From Acidobacteria bacterium AB60 (GTDB taxonomy: Bacteria; Acidobacteriota; Terriglobia; Terriglobales; Acidobacteriaceae): a stretch of 64,000 nt of DNA. Within the stretch, counting starts at the first letter, position 1; the number at the start of each line of letters is the position of its first letter. The notes below the pieces were generated by a model that saw only the letters and a list, made by a program, of their open reading frames with translations, made no database searches and was not told where the DNA came from. The DNA is taken from contig VANK01000004.1 of assembly GCA_008682415.1 (NCBI GenBank), positions 310,001 to 374,000 on the forward strand. Reading direction: 5' to 3'. The translations under genes were made by a program, and so were the position numbers. Shown here one piece after another: positions 42,999-52,178 of the stretch.

Positions 42999-43970
42999 AT
43001 GGAAAACGGCAGACCGCAGAGGGCTCATACATACAATCGCTCCAGCCTCGCCTACCAGGAAGATGTTTACGCGGAGATGGAGAAGCCGCTTCCGCAGCTT
43101 GTACCCAAAGCTCCTGTGCTGGCAGCCGCGGGAGCCCCAACCTTTGGCCAACTGGACACGCTCACCGCGCAGAAGGATCCGACCTCGAAGGCCGTATCCG
43201 CGGTGGTGCACGTCTTCCTGGTGGCCGCTGTTCTCTACCTAGGCTTCAAGGCGAAGCAGACGTTTGTGCAGCCGCAGATCATCAACCCGGTGCACGTGAC
43301 GCTGTTCGATCCGGCTCCTCCGCCGCCCAAGGTTCTACCCGTGGCGCCCAAGATGGGTGGCGGCGGTGGTGGTGGCGCGCACGAGAAGATCGAGCCGATC
43401 AAGGGCAATCCGCCCAAGATCGTGGCCCGGACCGTGCCGGTGCTGGCGCCGCAGGTGATCCGTCTGGATCATCCCAAGCTGGCGGCTGAGCCCACGGCCA
43501 TGGTGAACATGCCGATGGATTCCAAGCTGCCGAACCTGGGGCTGACCAGCAGCCAGCAGGTGGCATTGGCCTCGCAGGGCAAGGGCAGCGGCTCCGGCTT
43601 TGGCTCGGGCCTGGGCGGCGGCCTGGGAATGGGCCATGGCGTCGGCTCTGGGCCGGGCAGCGGCGGCGGCTACGGCGGCGGCCTGATGAGCGTGGGCGGC
43701 GGCGTAAGCGCGCCGACGCTGGTTTCACGCGTCGATCCGGAGTTTACGGAGGAGGCGCGCGCGGCTAACTTCCAGGGCAACGTGGCCATTCAGCTGGTGG
43801 TGGACCAGCAGGGCAATCCGCAGAATATTCGCGTGGTGCGGCGCGCGGGCATGGGCCTGGACGAGAAGGCGATGGAGGCGGTGCGGCAGTACCGGTTCCA
43901 TCCGGCGATGTACCAGGGCCACCCGGTAGCGGTGCAAATCATCATCGACGTGGACTTCCATCTGCACTGA
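42999..43970 (+). CDS. TonB-family energy transducer
   Basis: 323 residues with a cytoplasmic N-terminus, one transmembrane helix (about 68-86, AVSAVVHVFLVAAVLYLGF), a proline/glycine-rich periplasmic linker (about 105-245, including a GSGSGFGSGLGGG tract) and a C-terminal TonB domain (VDPEFTEEARAANFQGNVAIQLVVDQQGNPQNIRVVRRAG; residues about 246-323). TonB couples the proton gradient to outer-membrane receptors such as the one at the left edge. The ATG at 42999 has GAGGGAG 7 bases before it; in-frame ATGs at 42891 and 42948 are less well supported. No ExbB/ExbD is adjacent. Confidence 0.85.
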   Translation: MENGRPQRAHTYNRSSLAYQEDVYAEMEKPLPQLVPKAPVLAAAGAPTFGQLDTLTAQKDPTSKAVSAVVHVFLVAAVLYLGFKAKQTFVQPQIINPVHVTLFDPAPPPPKVLPVAPKMGGGGGGGAHEKIEPIKGNPPKIVARTVPVLAPQVIRLDHPKLAAEPTAMVNMPMDSKLPNLGLTSSQQVALASQGKGSGSGFGSGLGGGLGMGHGVGSGPGSGGGYGGGLMSVGGGVSAPTLVSRVDPEFTEEARAANFQGNVAIQLVVDQQGNPQNIRVVRRAGMGLDEKAMEAVRQYRFHPAMYQGHPVAVQIIIDVDFHLH

Positions 43971-43993
43971 TTTCTCCTTTCCCCAGATGCAAA

Positions 43994-44029
43994 GCCGAGG
44001 GGCCCTACCTACGGGGCCCCTCGGCTTTT
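43994..44029 (+). terminator. Terminator after the TonB gene
   Basis: GCCGAGGGGCCC (43994-44005) and GGGCCCCTCGGC (44014-44025) form a perfect 12-bp stem with an 8-base loop, followed by TTTTGTTT. Confidence 0.93.
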
Positions 44030-44175
44030 GTTTGCGCGAATTCTGCGAGGAGATCGGCGTTAGGAGAGAGATAAAGAAGATTGGGCGGGTCCTCTGGAAC
44101 GCGCGGCTGGTTGCGTTGCGGGAGCGGGTGTGCCAAGATGCGGCTACTGCCCCAAGCGATGTGAAGGAGAAAGGT

Positions 44176-44415
44176 ATGCCGGCGTTTCTTTCGATCACGC
44201 TGCGTAACGCCCTGCATGAGGCGTGTCACTTTACCGTTGTAGACAATATCCGCAGCAAGACGGTGCTGGACGAGGATCTGGCCGAAGATGCGAGCAAGCA
44301 GGTGAAGATTGCACCGGGGGTGGGAGGCACGGGCGATATCTCCTATACGCCGCTGAACCACCTGACGATCCGCAAGATCAGCCTGCAGGATGGCGATACG
44401 GTGGACATGGACTGA
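44176..44415 (+). CDS. Small protein of unknown function
   Basis: 79 residues starting MPAFLSITLRNALHEACHFTVVD, without signal peptide or membrane helix and with several predicted strands. GAAGGAGAAAGGT directly precedes the ATG at 44176, a convincing ribosome binding site. Its TGA overlaps the next ATG (TGATG), so the two products are made together. It may be a beta-sandwich accessory protein. No family recognised. Confidence 0.7.
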   Translation: MPAFLSITLRNALHEACHFTVVDNIRSKTVLDEDLAEDASKQVKIAPGVGGTGDISYTPLNHLTIRKISLQDGDTVDMD

Positions 44416-44804
44416 TGGCTATACTGGAGCGCATGCGCAGGCTGGCGGTTTGGCTTTTTGTGGCTTCGATGAGCGTGGGCTTGGCGGCGCAGAACGCGCC
44501 GGGGCCGGCGGAGATTTCGGCGGACCTGGGACCGTGTTCGGCGCTGCTAACGGTGACGGATGCGGCGGGCAAGCCGGTGTATGGCGCCAAGATGACGGCC
44601 CGGGTGCAATACGGGTTTGCCGGTGTCAAGAAGCTGGATTTGGAGGCGTTCACTGGGCAGGACGGGAAGGTGAAGATCGCCAAGCTGCCGGAGACGCTGA
44701 AGAAGCCGATGATCATTCACGTGGGCAAGGACGAGAAGGCGGACCAGGTGGAGTTCAAGCCTTCGGTGCAATGTCACGCCACGTTCGATGTGCAGTTGAA
44801 GTAA
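44415..44804 (+). CDS. Small secreted protein, carboxypeptidase-regulatory-like fold
   Basis: 129 residues. The export signal (MRRLAVWLFVASMSVGLAAQ) is followed by a single beta domain with LLTVTDAAGKPVYGAKMTARV and GQDGKVKIAKL, the phrasing of carboxypeptidase-regulatory-like or Ig-like domains. The start overlaps the preceding stop by one base; an in-frame ATG six codons later is possible, but its GGAG is too close. It is the second gene of a two-gene unit. Function unknown. Confidence 0.72.
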   Translation: MAILERMRRLAVWLFVASMSVGLAAQNAPGPAEISADLGPCSALLTVTDAAGKPVYGAKMTARVQYGFAGVKKLDLEAFTGQDGKVKIAKLPETLKKPMIIHVGKDEKADQVEFKPSVQCHATFDVQLK

Positions 44805-44935
44805 CGCGGGAGCCGGGCGGCGCTCCTCGAACGAGAACCTGTTCGCGGGAACGCGTGGGCGTAGCCGGGCTAGAAGCGCGAGAAAAAACGGTAGTCGCGC
44901 ATGGCGCCGTGCGGCACCCAAGCGCATGAAAAAGG

Positions 44936-45010
44936 CAACAACAAGAGCAACTGCGGATCCCTCCCCCTTCGCTGTGCTCAGGGTGCGGGATGACACTTCT
45001 CTGGAGGAGC
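44936..45010. repeat. Diverged copy of the dispersed repeat
   Basis: The text CAACTGCGGATCCCTCC...CTTCGC...GGGATGACACTTCTCTGG matches the element found twice at about 19910-19970 and 20130-20190. This shows that it is a dispersed element and not only a local duplication. Nothing else is seen in the 277-base gap after 44804. Confidence 0.75.
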
Positions 45011-45081
45011 GGCTTTTGTAATTTCGGAGGAATTTTCAGGGCAGATCCATCGCTGCGCTCGGGAGTGCAACGGTGGGTGGC

Positions 45082-47589
45082 TTATTCCTGGTGGAGGGCG
45101 CGGGCGACGTTGAGGCGCAGGGCGCGGCGGAGAGGCAGGACGGCCGCCAGGGCCACGACCGCAAAGAGGAAGGCGATGGCGGCCGCGAACGCCAGCGGAT
45201 CAAGATTGCTGACGCCGAAGAGAATCATGCGGAGGAAGCGCGAGCCGACCGCCGCCAAGGTGGCGCCCAACGTGGCGCCGAGGGCAACGGGCCAGACGAA
45301 TTGGCGGAGCAGGGCAAGGCAGAGCGGGACCGCGCGCGAGCCGAGGGCCAGGCGGATGGCGGTTTCGCGGGTGCGCTGGGAGACGGTGAAGGCGACGAGG
45401 CCGATGATGCCGACGCCAGCCATGAGCACCGCAACAAGGCCGATGAGACTGACGATGGCGGCGAGCTGTTCCACGTGGCGCACGCTGTCCTGGTAGAGGC
45501 CCTTGAGGGGCCGCATCTCGGGAAAGATGGCGGGCGCGAGCGACTGGCTGATGGCGCGGGCCGCGGGCATGATGCTGGCGGCGGGGCCGCCGGTACGGAC
45601 CACCAGGACCATCCCGGGCATGTCGGCGGGCTGTGGAGCCCAGTACTCTTCGACGGCGTCATCGTCGTTGAGGGCGTTGACGTGCGCGTCGCCGACGATG
45701 CCGACCACAACGTCCTGCGAGCCGGGCATGAGCTTGCCGAGAGGATTTTGGCCGTGCCCCTGCAGTCGGGCCAGGGTGGCGCTGATGACGATGGCGTGCT
45801 GTTCGCCGGGCTGCAGGGTGCGGCCGGCAAGCAGGGGAATTTCCATGGTGCGGAAGTAGTCGGCATCGGCCTGATTGGGATAGACGAGAATGCGGCGGCC
45901 GTCGATGAGGATGTCCTGCCGCCAGACTGTGTGGCCCATGGGCGGAAGGTGCACTAGTCCGACGGCGCGCACGCCGGGAATGGCGCTCAGGCGAGCACGC
46001 ATTGCCTGGAGATAGGCGCTTGCGGCGCTCTCCGAGAAGCCGTGCTGGGCAAGCTGCGGATCGATGGAGAGGGTGCTCTCGTAGCCGAAGCCGGGGTCGG
46101 TGTAGAGTGCGTGCTGCGCGGCGCGCACCAGCAGGCCGGAGACGATGAGCAGCACGCAGCTGGCGGCAATCTGGGCGGTGACGAGGAGCTGACGCGCGAT
46201 GGTTTTGTGCTGGCGTGAGCGGGCGATCTGCCATGCCGGAGCGAAGCCAAAGAAAATCACGGCCAGGAACATGACGGCCACGGTGAACAGGAGGAGGCGT
46301 CCGTCGGGCGCGGCGGTGATCCAGCGCGGGGCGTCGATCTGTGCCAGCACGAAGCGCATGACGGCCCAGGCCAGGGCGAGCCCGACGACAGCGCCGAGAG
46401 CGGCGAGAAGGAGGCTCTCGGTGCAGAGCTGACGAAAGATGCGCGCGCGATTGGCGCCGATGGCGAGACGAATGCCGATCTCGTGCTGGCGCGTGACGCC
46501 GCGCGCCAGAAGCAGCGCTCCGAGGTTGGCGCAGGAGACGGCGAGGATCAAGAGCGTGAGCACCGCGACCATGACGACGACCCGCCATTCTTCGGGGTGA
46601 AGAACCTGGGCGTGGCCTCCGGGGCTGCTCTGCAGAGCTTCGTTCTTCCAGACCGCTTCGGGATGCTGGAGGCGAAGCTGGTCGGTGAGAGCGCGCAGCT
46701 CCTGCTCGGCGGCTTTAGCCGTGATGCCGGGCGCGAGACGCGCCCACATGCGGACGGTGGAGCTGTTGAAATCGGTGAGAACCTTGCTGCCGTCGATGAA
46801 GTAGGGCTGCTGCGCGATGGGGACCCAGACGTCGGGGTGCTGGCTGGCGAGGCTGGCGAAGTCATAGGGAAGCACGCCGGCGATGGTGACGGGTTTGCGG
46901 TTGAGGCGCACGGTGCGGCCGATGACCGAAGGGTCAGAATTGAAGCGCTGCTGCCAGAGGGGGTAGCTGAGGAGCATGACGGGGGGACTGGACGGAGAGG
47001 CGTCGAGGGTGGTGCTGAGGACGCGTCCCAAGGCAGCGGGGGTGCCGAGCTGCTCAAAGTAGTTGGGTGTGACGAAGGAGATTTTGACGAGGTCGGCATC
47101 GTTATTGAGCTGCACGGGCGGCACGCCGAAGACAGCGATGGCGGCGGCGAGCGAACGGGCGTGATCGCGATAGAACTGGAACGACGGGTAAGACATCTCG
47201 CTGTTGTAGGAATCGGGGGAGCGGCGCTCGAGGAGGATGAGCGAGTCAGGATCGCGCACCGGCAGGGGCCTGAGGGCCACCATATTGAAGAGGCTGAAGG
47301 CCGCGATGTTGACCCCGATGCCCAGGGCGAGAACCAACACTGCCATGACGGTGAAGCCGGGGGAGCGAGCAAGGATGCGGGCTCCGTACTGCAGGTCCAG
47401 GACGAAGCGGTCGAGCCAGGTCCAGCCCCAGGCCTCGCGGGACTGCTCGCGGAGGCGGAGGGTGTTGCCAAAGTTGCGGCGGCCGGCGCGAGCGGCCATC
47501 TCGCGATGGAACTCCATGTCGTTGGCGAGCTCCGCCTCGAGGCGGCGGCGGTGAACGAGATAACGAAGGCGGCGGAAGAGTTCGCCCAT
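45082..47589 (-). CDS. MacB/FtsX-like ABC permease, acidobacterial orphan type (ADOP)
   Basis: 835 residues. It has an N-terminal cytosolic lead (MGELFRRLRYLVHRRRLEAELANDMEFHREMAAR), then a first transmembrane helix (about 85-105), a large periplasmic MacB_PCD domain, a FtsX block (about 345-460), a second periplasmic domain and a final FtsX block (about 700-830: GVGIIGLVAFTVSQRTRETAIRLALGS). This is the layout of duplicated orphan permeases abundant in Acidobacteria, which lack their own ATPase. The ATG has GGAG 8 bases upstream. It lies 22 bases after a PadR regulator gene on the same strand, the standard pairing. Substrate unknown. Confidence 0.92.
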   Translation of the reverse strand: MGELFRRLRYLVHRRRLEAELANDMEFHREMAARAGRRNFGNTLRLREQSREAWGWTWLDRFVLDLQYGARILARSPGFTVMAVLVLALGIGVNIAAFSLFNMVALRPLPVRDPDSLILLERRSPDSYNSEMSYPSFQFYRDHARSLAAAIAVFGVPPVQLNNDADLVKISFVTPNYFEQLGTPAALGRVLSTTLDASPSSPPVMLLSYPLWQQRFNSDPSVIGRTVRLNRKPVTIAGVLPYDFASLASQHPDVWVPIAQQPYFIDGSKVLTDFNSSTVRMWARLAPGITAKAAEQELRALTDQLRLQHPEAVWKNEALQSSPGGHAQVLHPEEWRVVVMVAVLTLLILAVSCANLGALLLARGVTRQHEIGIRLAIGANRARIFRQLCTESLLLAALGAVVGLALAWAVMRFVLAQIDAPRWITAAPDGRLLLFTVAVMFLAVIFFGFAPAWQIARSRQHKTIARQLLVTAQIAASCVLLIVSGLLVRAAQHALYTDPGFGYESTLSIDPQLAQHGFSESAASAYLQAMRARLSAIPGVRAVGLVHLPPMGHTVWRQDILIDGRRILVYPNQADADYFRTMEIPLLAGRTLQPGEQHAIVISATLARLQGHGQNPLGKLMPGSQDVVVGIVGDAHVNALNDDDAVEEYWAPQPADMPGMVLVVRTGGPAASIMPAARAISQSLAPAIFPEMRPLKGLYQDSVRHVEQLAAIVSLIGLVAVLMAGVGIIGLVAFTVSQRTRETAIRLALGSRAVPLCLALLRQFVWPVALGATLGATLAAVGSRFLRMILFGVSNLDPLAFAAAIAFLFAVVALAAVLPLRRALRLNVARALHQE

Positions 47590-47611
47590 GGGGAAGCTCC
47601 TGGGATGCGGA

Positions 47612-47953
47612 TCAGGCGGTGCGGAGAACGTCCTGGATGGCTTGCGTGATGCGGTCATAGCCGGCGAGTTCCACCTTGAGCTGCTTGCGGCCGTCGGCGG
47701 TGAGGCGGTAGAAGCGCACTTTGCGGCCGGTCTCGGAGGTGCCCCATTCGGCAGTGACCCAGCCCTTGACGAGCAGCTTTTGCAGGGTGGGATAGAGGAG
47801 GCCCTCTTCGACGGCGAGGACCTCACTGGAGAGGACGTGGATCTTCTGGGCGATGGCGTAGCCGTGGAGGGCGCCGGAGTGGAGAACGCGGAGGATGAGC
47901 ATGGGGAGCGCGCCTGGGGGCATTCCGGACTTAGGGGTATCGGCCATAGGCAT
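47612..47953 (-). CDS. PadR-family transcriptional regulator
   Basis: About 113 residues. The winged-helix pattern is typical: LPMLILRVLHSGALHGYAIAQKI, SSEVLAVEEGLLYPTLQKLLVKGWV and RKVRFYRLTADGRKQL. PadR proteins repress genes for membrane permeases and themselves. The start is uncertain (ATG 47953 or 47947; longer readings unlikely), because a perfect 21-bp palindrome covers the start region, which suggests autoregulation. It is co-transcribed with the permease. Confidence 0.88.
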   Translation of the reverse strand: MPMADTPKSGMPPGALPMLILRVLHSGALHGYAIAQKIHVLSSEVLAVEEGLLYPTLQKLLVKGWVTAEWGTSETGRKVRFYRLTADGRKQLKVELAGYDRITQAIQDVLRTA

Positions 47954-47968
47954 AATGATCTTATGCCT
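47948..47968. promoter_or_regulatory. Palindromic operator over the padR start
   Basis: AGGCATAA-TGATC-TTATGCCT: perfect 8-bp arms with a 5-base spacer. It overlaps the proposed start codon of the PadR gene and lies in the divergent promoter region shared with the gene at 48115. It is the obvious candidate binding site for PadR. Confidence 0.6.
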
Positions 47969-48114
47969 CAAGCGGATTGTCAAGGCTGCAAGTTTGCGCT
48001 AACGGCGGGCATGGTGCTGCTCATTCTGTGGCGTGCTCTTGTGAGAGCAGAGGCATAGAATTCTTCCGGACGTGTTTCCGTGGGATATCCGGAGGTGCGG
48101 GGAAAGGAGGGCCT

Positions 48115-49257
48115 GTGCGCATTTTGGGCGGTTTGGTTTGGGTGGCGTTGTCACTGATGGGCGTGGGGCGAGTGGACGCTGCAGAGCCGGAAGTGAAGCG
48201 AGTTTCCGTGGCGCAGTTGCTGCAGACGTTGCGGGGAGCGGCGGCCGGCAGCGATGCCGACCTTGCACAGCAGCTGGTCGGGCTGGAGTTGACTGAGCGC
48301 ATGACGCATTCGCAGGAGAGCGAGGCACTGGCCACGGCGCCGGGAGAGAAGGCAAGGACGGCGTTGCGTTTGATCGCGGACAGGGCGGCGTTTCTGGATC
48401 CGGAAAGCGAAGCCGTGGCCGGGGATCCGACACCGGATGCGGCGGCGACGCGCGCGATGTTGGTGAAGGTGGTGAATTATGTGAACACCACCAACCGGCA
48501 GCTGCCCAACCTGATGGCGGAGCGGACGACGACGAGCTTTGAGGATCGTCCCCAAGAGGACGCGCTGGGGGCGACCGGCGTGGTGAGCTACAGCTATCTC
48601 CCGCTGCACTGGACCGGAGGGTCCACCGTGACCGTGACGTATCGCGACCGACGGGAGGTGGTGGATGAAAAGGCGGGCAAGGAGAAGAGAGAGGGCGCGG
48701 GGATCGGGGGGCTGGTGACCTCTGGCGAGTTTGGGCCGATCCTGAGCACGGTGGTGGGAGATGCGCTGCAGGGGAAGATCACGTGGGCGCGGTGGGAGAA
48801 GGATGGCGGGACGGTCGCAGTATTCCATTACCAGGTGCCGGTGGAGAAGTCGAAGTACCGGGTGCAGTTTTGCTGCGTAGTGGGCGGGTACAACGGGGAC
48901 GGCACGCCACAATTGGAGAAGTTTGATGAGCGGGCGGCCTACCACGGGGAGATTGCCTTTGACCCCTCGAATGGAGCCGTGCTGCGGGTGACGGCCACGG
49001 CGGAGATGGCTGCGGGCGGGCTGGTGCCACATGCGTGGTTTGCGATTACGTATGGGCCGGTGATGATTGGGGGGCGAAGCTACATCTGCCCGCTGCACGG
49101 CGTGGCTAAACTACAGGCGCACACCACCGGGCAGAAGGCGGCGTTTTCGCGGGCGAACTACCAGGGTGCGGCAAAGAACTATCTCAATGACGTCGTGTTC
49201 TCGAACTACCGGCGGTTTGGCTCGGAGATGCGGATGGTCCCGGCGGCGGTGCAGTAG
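48115..49257 (+). CDS. Secreted protein of unknown function
   Basis: 380 residues with a signal peptide (MRILGGLVWVALSLMGVGRVDAAEP) and then a mainly beta body after a helical lead (QLLQTLRGAAAGSDADLAQQLVGLELTERMT). The GTG start at 48115 is set by AAAGGAGGG 3-10 bases upstream. Long strand-rich segments (SYSYLPLHWTGGSTVTVTYRDRR, YHGEIAFDPSNGAVLRVTATAEM, MIGGRSYICPLHGVA) recur in acidobacterial hypothetical proteins. It is divergent from the PadR/permease pair and shares its operator region. Function unknown. Confidence 0.78.
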   Translation: MRILGGLVWVALSLMGVGRVDAAEPEVKRVSVAQLLQTLRGAAAGSDADLAQQLVGLELTERMTHSQESEALATAPGEKARTALRLIADRAAFLDPESEAVAGDPTPDAAATRAMLVKVVNYVNTTNRQLPNLMAERTTTSFEDRPQEDALGATGVVSYSYLPLHWTGGSTVTVTYRDRREVVDEKAGKEKREGAGIGGLVTSGEFGPILSTVVGDALQGKITWARWEKDGGTVAVFHYQVPVEKSKYRVQFCCVVGGYNGDGTPQLEKFDERAAYHGEIAFDPSNGAVLRVTATAEMAAGGLVPHAWFAITYGPVMIGGRSYICPLHGVAKLQAHTTGQKAAFSRANYQGAAKNYLNDVVFSNYRRFGSEMRMVPAAVQ

Positions 49258-49327
49258 TGAGTATGGCGAATGCCAGCTCCGTTATGTATGGCTATTTCAC
49301 GGAGTTTCATGAGAATCTAGACCAACT

Positions 49328-50806
49328 ATGAGCCTCTTCCGTACGAAACCTTTGTCGGTACTGCTTGCCCAGATTGACGAGAAGGGCGGGCTGAAGCGCA
49401 GCCTGCGCTGGCCGGGGCTGGTGGCCCTGGGGATTGGCGCCATTATCGGCGCCGGATTGTTTGCGCGCACCCCGGCAGCGGCCGGGCAGAATGCCGGGCC
49501 GGGCGTGATGTTTTCATTCATCATTGCGGCGATCGGCTGCGCGTTCGCGGGCCTTTGCTACGCGGAGTTCGCGGCGATGATTCCGATTGCGGGCAGCGCG
49601 TACACGTACGCGTACGTGACGATGGGCGAGTTGGTGGCATGGGTGATCGGGTGGGCGCTGATCCTGGAGTACGGACTGGGGGCGGCGACCCTGTCGATTT
49701 ACTGGACGGAATATTTGAACAACCTGTTTCCCAACCTGATTCCGTGGGTATGGCGGCACTCACCGCTGCAAACCGGGCCGGGAGGCGTGCACGGGATTGT
49801 GAACGCACCGGCGCTGGGGATCCTGCTGGTGATGACGCTGCTGCTGATCAAGGGCACGTCGGAGTCGGCCAAGGTGAACGCGGTGATTGTGGCGGTGAAG
49901 GTGACGATTGTGCTGATGATCATCGCCATCGGCTGGCACTTCATCAACCCGGCGAATCACACGCCATTCGTGCTGGCGCAGGACTCGGCGCATATGGGGG
50001 TCTTCAAGCACGGCTGGGGTGGTGTGCTGGGCGGCGCGGGGGTGGTGTTCTTCGCGTTTATCGGGTTCGACGCGGTGTCGACCGCGGCGCAGGAGACGAT
50101 TGAGCCGGGCAAGAACATGCCGATCGGGATTCTGGGATCGCTGGCGGTGTGCACGGTGCTGTACATCCTGTTCAGCTGGGTGTTGACGGGAGTCGCGCCG
50201 GCGCTGGATTTCAACGACCCCAACAAGGGCATGGAGGCGTCGGTCTCGTATGCGATTACGACGTACATGCCGGGGTACGGATGGCTGACAACGCTGGTGA
50301 ATGTGGCCATCCTGGCGGGCTTCTCGAGCGTGATGATGGTGATGCTGCTGGGGCAGAGCCGTGTGTTCTTTTCCATGGCGAAGGATGGGCTGCTGCCGCG
50401 GTTGTTCAGCGATGTGCATCCGAAGTTCCGGACGCCCTACAAGTGCAACTGGGTGCTGTATGTATTTGTGGGCCTGCTGGGCGGGCTGCTGCCGGGCGAT
50501 ATCACCGGCAACATGACGAACCTGGGCACCCTGTTCGCGTTTGTGCTGGTGTGCATCGGGGTGATGGTGATGCGCAAGAAGAATCCGAATCAGGAACGAC
50601 CGTTCCGCGCGCCGTTGGTGCCGCTGGTGCCGATCCTGGGGGCGATCTTCTGCCTGGCGATGATTATCTCGGTCGACTCCACGTCGAAGATCGCGGCGGG
50701 ATCGTGGATGGTGATCGGTCTTGCTGTGTACTTCCTGTATGCGCGCAACCGCAGCAACCTGGGCGCGCCGGCGGTAATGCGGGCGGAGGCAGAGGCCGGG
50801 GATTAG
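49328..50806 (+). CDS. Amino acid permease, APC family (CAT-like)
   Basis: 492 residues with about twelve to fourteen helices. The APC motif GIGAIIGAGLFARTPAAAGQNAGP (about 35-58) and GGAGVVFFAFIGFDAVSTAAQETIEPGKNMP (about 236-266) match the cationic amino acid transporter/YfnA branch. It imports an amino acid across the inner membrane; basic amino acids are typical for the branch, but specificity is not established. It stands alone and converges with the flavoenzyme gene. Confidence 0.92.
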   Translation: MSLFRTKPLSVLLAQIDEKGGLKRSLRWPGLVALGIGAIIGAGLFARTPAAAGQNAGPGVMFSFIIAAIGCAFAGLCYAEFAAMIPIAGSAYTYAYVTMGELVAWVIGWALILEYGLGAATLSIYWTEYLNNLFPNLIPWVWRHSPLQTGPGGVHGIVNAPALGILLVMTLLLIKGTSESAKVNAVIVAVKVTIVLMIIAIGWHFINPANHTPFVLAQDSAHMGVFKHGWGGVLGGAGVVFFAFIGFDAVSTAAQETIEPGKNMPIGILGSLAVCTVLYILFSWVLTGVAPALDFNDPNKGMEASVSYAITTYMPGYGWLTTLVNVAILAGFSSVMMVMLLGQSRVFFSMAKDGLLPRLFSDVHPKFRTPYKCNWVLYVFVGLLGGLLPGDITGNMTNLGTLFAFVLVCIGVMVMRKKNPNQERPFRAPLVPLVPILGAIFCLAMIISVDSTSKIAAGSWMVIGLAVYFLYARNRSNLGAPAVMRAEAEAGD

Positions 50807-50823
50807 TCCTCAGTGGTAAGTGG

Positions 50824-52029
50824 TCAGTGAAAACGCGAAGCTGAGAAGAGCGCGATATCCGTCAACGTGCGGCGCTCGAGAGCGAGGTCGCTGAGGATCT
50901 CGCCGACCGCTGAGGAGAACTTGAAGCCGTGGCCGGAGAAGCCGGCGGCGATGGCGACCTGCGGGTAGAGCGGGTGCGTGTCGATGACAAAGTGCGCGTC
51001 GGGCGTCATGGTGTACATGCAGGTGGTAGCGCGGGTGATCTCCCCGTTCAAGGCAGGAATTCGCGTGGCCAACGCGGACCGGAGGTCGGCCTCATCGCCA
51101 GGACGGATGGTGCGGTCGATGGTGGCCGGCGTGCATGGTTCGTCTTGCGCCTCGGCGCCAAAGTGGATGGCGACCTTGGGATCACCGCCCGGGTGGAGAC
51201 GCGGGAAGCCGTAGAAGAGCGGCCCTTGTTGCGGCTCCCAGAGGAAGATGGGAAAGGCCTCTTTGTCGAAGGTGGATGGCTGTGCGGCGGGCCGGATCCA
51301 GAACATGACACGGCGGACGACGGCAAGGGTGCGCCGCAAGGCGGGCAGCAGTTCGCTGGTCCACGGCCCGGCGGAGAGAACAAGAGAGCTGGCGCCGTAG
51401 GCTCCGTTTGCGGTGACCACGCGAACGCCTTCGCCGTCGGCTTCCCAGGAGAGAACCGGTTCCTGAAAGCGGAGGTCGGCGCCTCGTTGCGCGGCGCAGC
51501 GCAGATGCTGGCGGATGCAGTCCTCAGGCGCCAGATAACCCGCGGTTGGCTCATAGACGGCCACCTCGTCGGAGTTGAGAACGAACTGCGGGTAGCGGCG
51601 AGAGACTTCGGCACGGTCGAGAAGTTCATGGGCCAGGTGGTGCAGCCGGGCGCTCGTGAGGCAGCCTGTGATGAGGGAGCCGGAGGCTGGCCCGATAGCC
51701 AGACCGCCGGTGAGGGTCATCAGGCTCTGCCCGCTCTCGGCTTCGAGGTCTTTCCAGAGTTGATAAGCGCGCTGGACGAGGGGGACGTATGCCGGGTGCT
51801 CGAAGTAGGCCTGGCGGATGATGCGGGACTCCCCGTGGGAGGAACCTTTGTCGTGGGCGGCGGTTCGGGCTTCCAGGCCCAGCACCCGGGCGCCACGGCG
51901 GGCGAGATGGAACGCGGCGGCGCTGCCCATGGCGCCGAGTCCCACGATGATGGAATCGAATGCGGTGTCCAGGAGCTTCTCCTCGGCGCAATTGCCTGAA
52001 TCTGCAGACAATAGGAGAATATCGCTCAT
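50824..52029 (-). CDS. solA: FAD-dependent oxidase, sarcosine oxidase / N-methyltryptophan oxidase family
   Basis: 401 residues. The FAD-binding motif [22 protein letters not shown] is near the N-terminus and is followed by the family signature [22 protein letters not shown]. The cysteine to which FAD is covalently bound in monomeric sarcosine oxidase is present in [16 protein letters not shown], followed by the conserved [18 protein letters not shown]. It oxidises an N-methyl amino acid, releasing formaldehyde and H2O2. The ATG at 52027-52029 is one of two possible starts and lacks a clear ribosome binding site. It is divergent from metK, which makes the methyl donor S-adenosylmethionine. 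Confidence 0.88.
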   Translation of the reverse strand: MSDILLLSADSGNCAEEKLLDTAFDSIIVGLGAMGSAAAFHLARRGARVLGLEARTAAHDKGSSHGESRIIRQAYFEHPAYVPLVQRAYQLWKDLEAESGQSLMTLTGGLAIGPASGSLITGCLTSARLHHLAHELLDRAEVSRRYPQFVLNSDEVAVYEPTAGYLAPEDCIRQHLRCAAQRGADLRFQEPVLSWEADGEGVRVVTANGAYGASSLVLSAGPWTSELLPALRRTLAVVRRVMFWIRPAAQPSTFDKEAFPIFLWEPQQGPLFYGFPRLHPGGDPKVAIHFGAEAQDEPCTPATIDRTIRPGDEADLRSALATRIPALNGEITRATTCMYTMTPDAHFVIDTHPLYPQVAIAAGFSGHGFKFSSAVGEILSDLALERRTLTDIALFSASRFH

Positions 52030-52083
52030 TTTCGCGAGATTGGATTTTTTGGCGCGACGCGGCGGGGACAATTACCATCAAAC

Positions 52084-52178
52084 TTAGTACCTGGAGATTG
52101 CCTCCGGGCGCGGGCCGGTGTGGGTTACAGGTTCAAATGGCTGGCCACAGAAGTCCCTTAGAAGGGAAGGAGTTTGTT
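52084..52178 (+). promoter_or_regulatory. Structured 5' leader of metK
   Basis: The region upstream of metK can form CCTGGAG-ATTGC-CTCCGGG (52090-52108) and a second, longer-range stem between GGCCGG (52113-52118) and CTGGCC (52141-52146). metK leaders often carry SAM-sensing RNAs. This one does not match the SAM-I or SAM-II consensus as I know them, so it is listed only as a structured leader. Confidence 0.3.
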
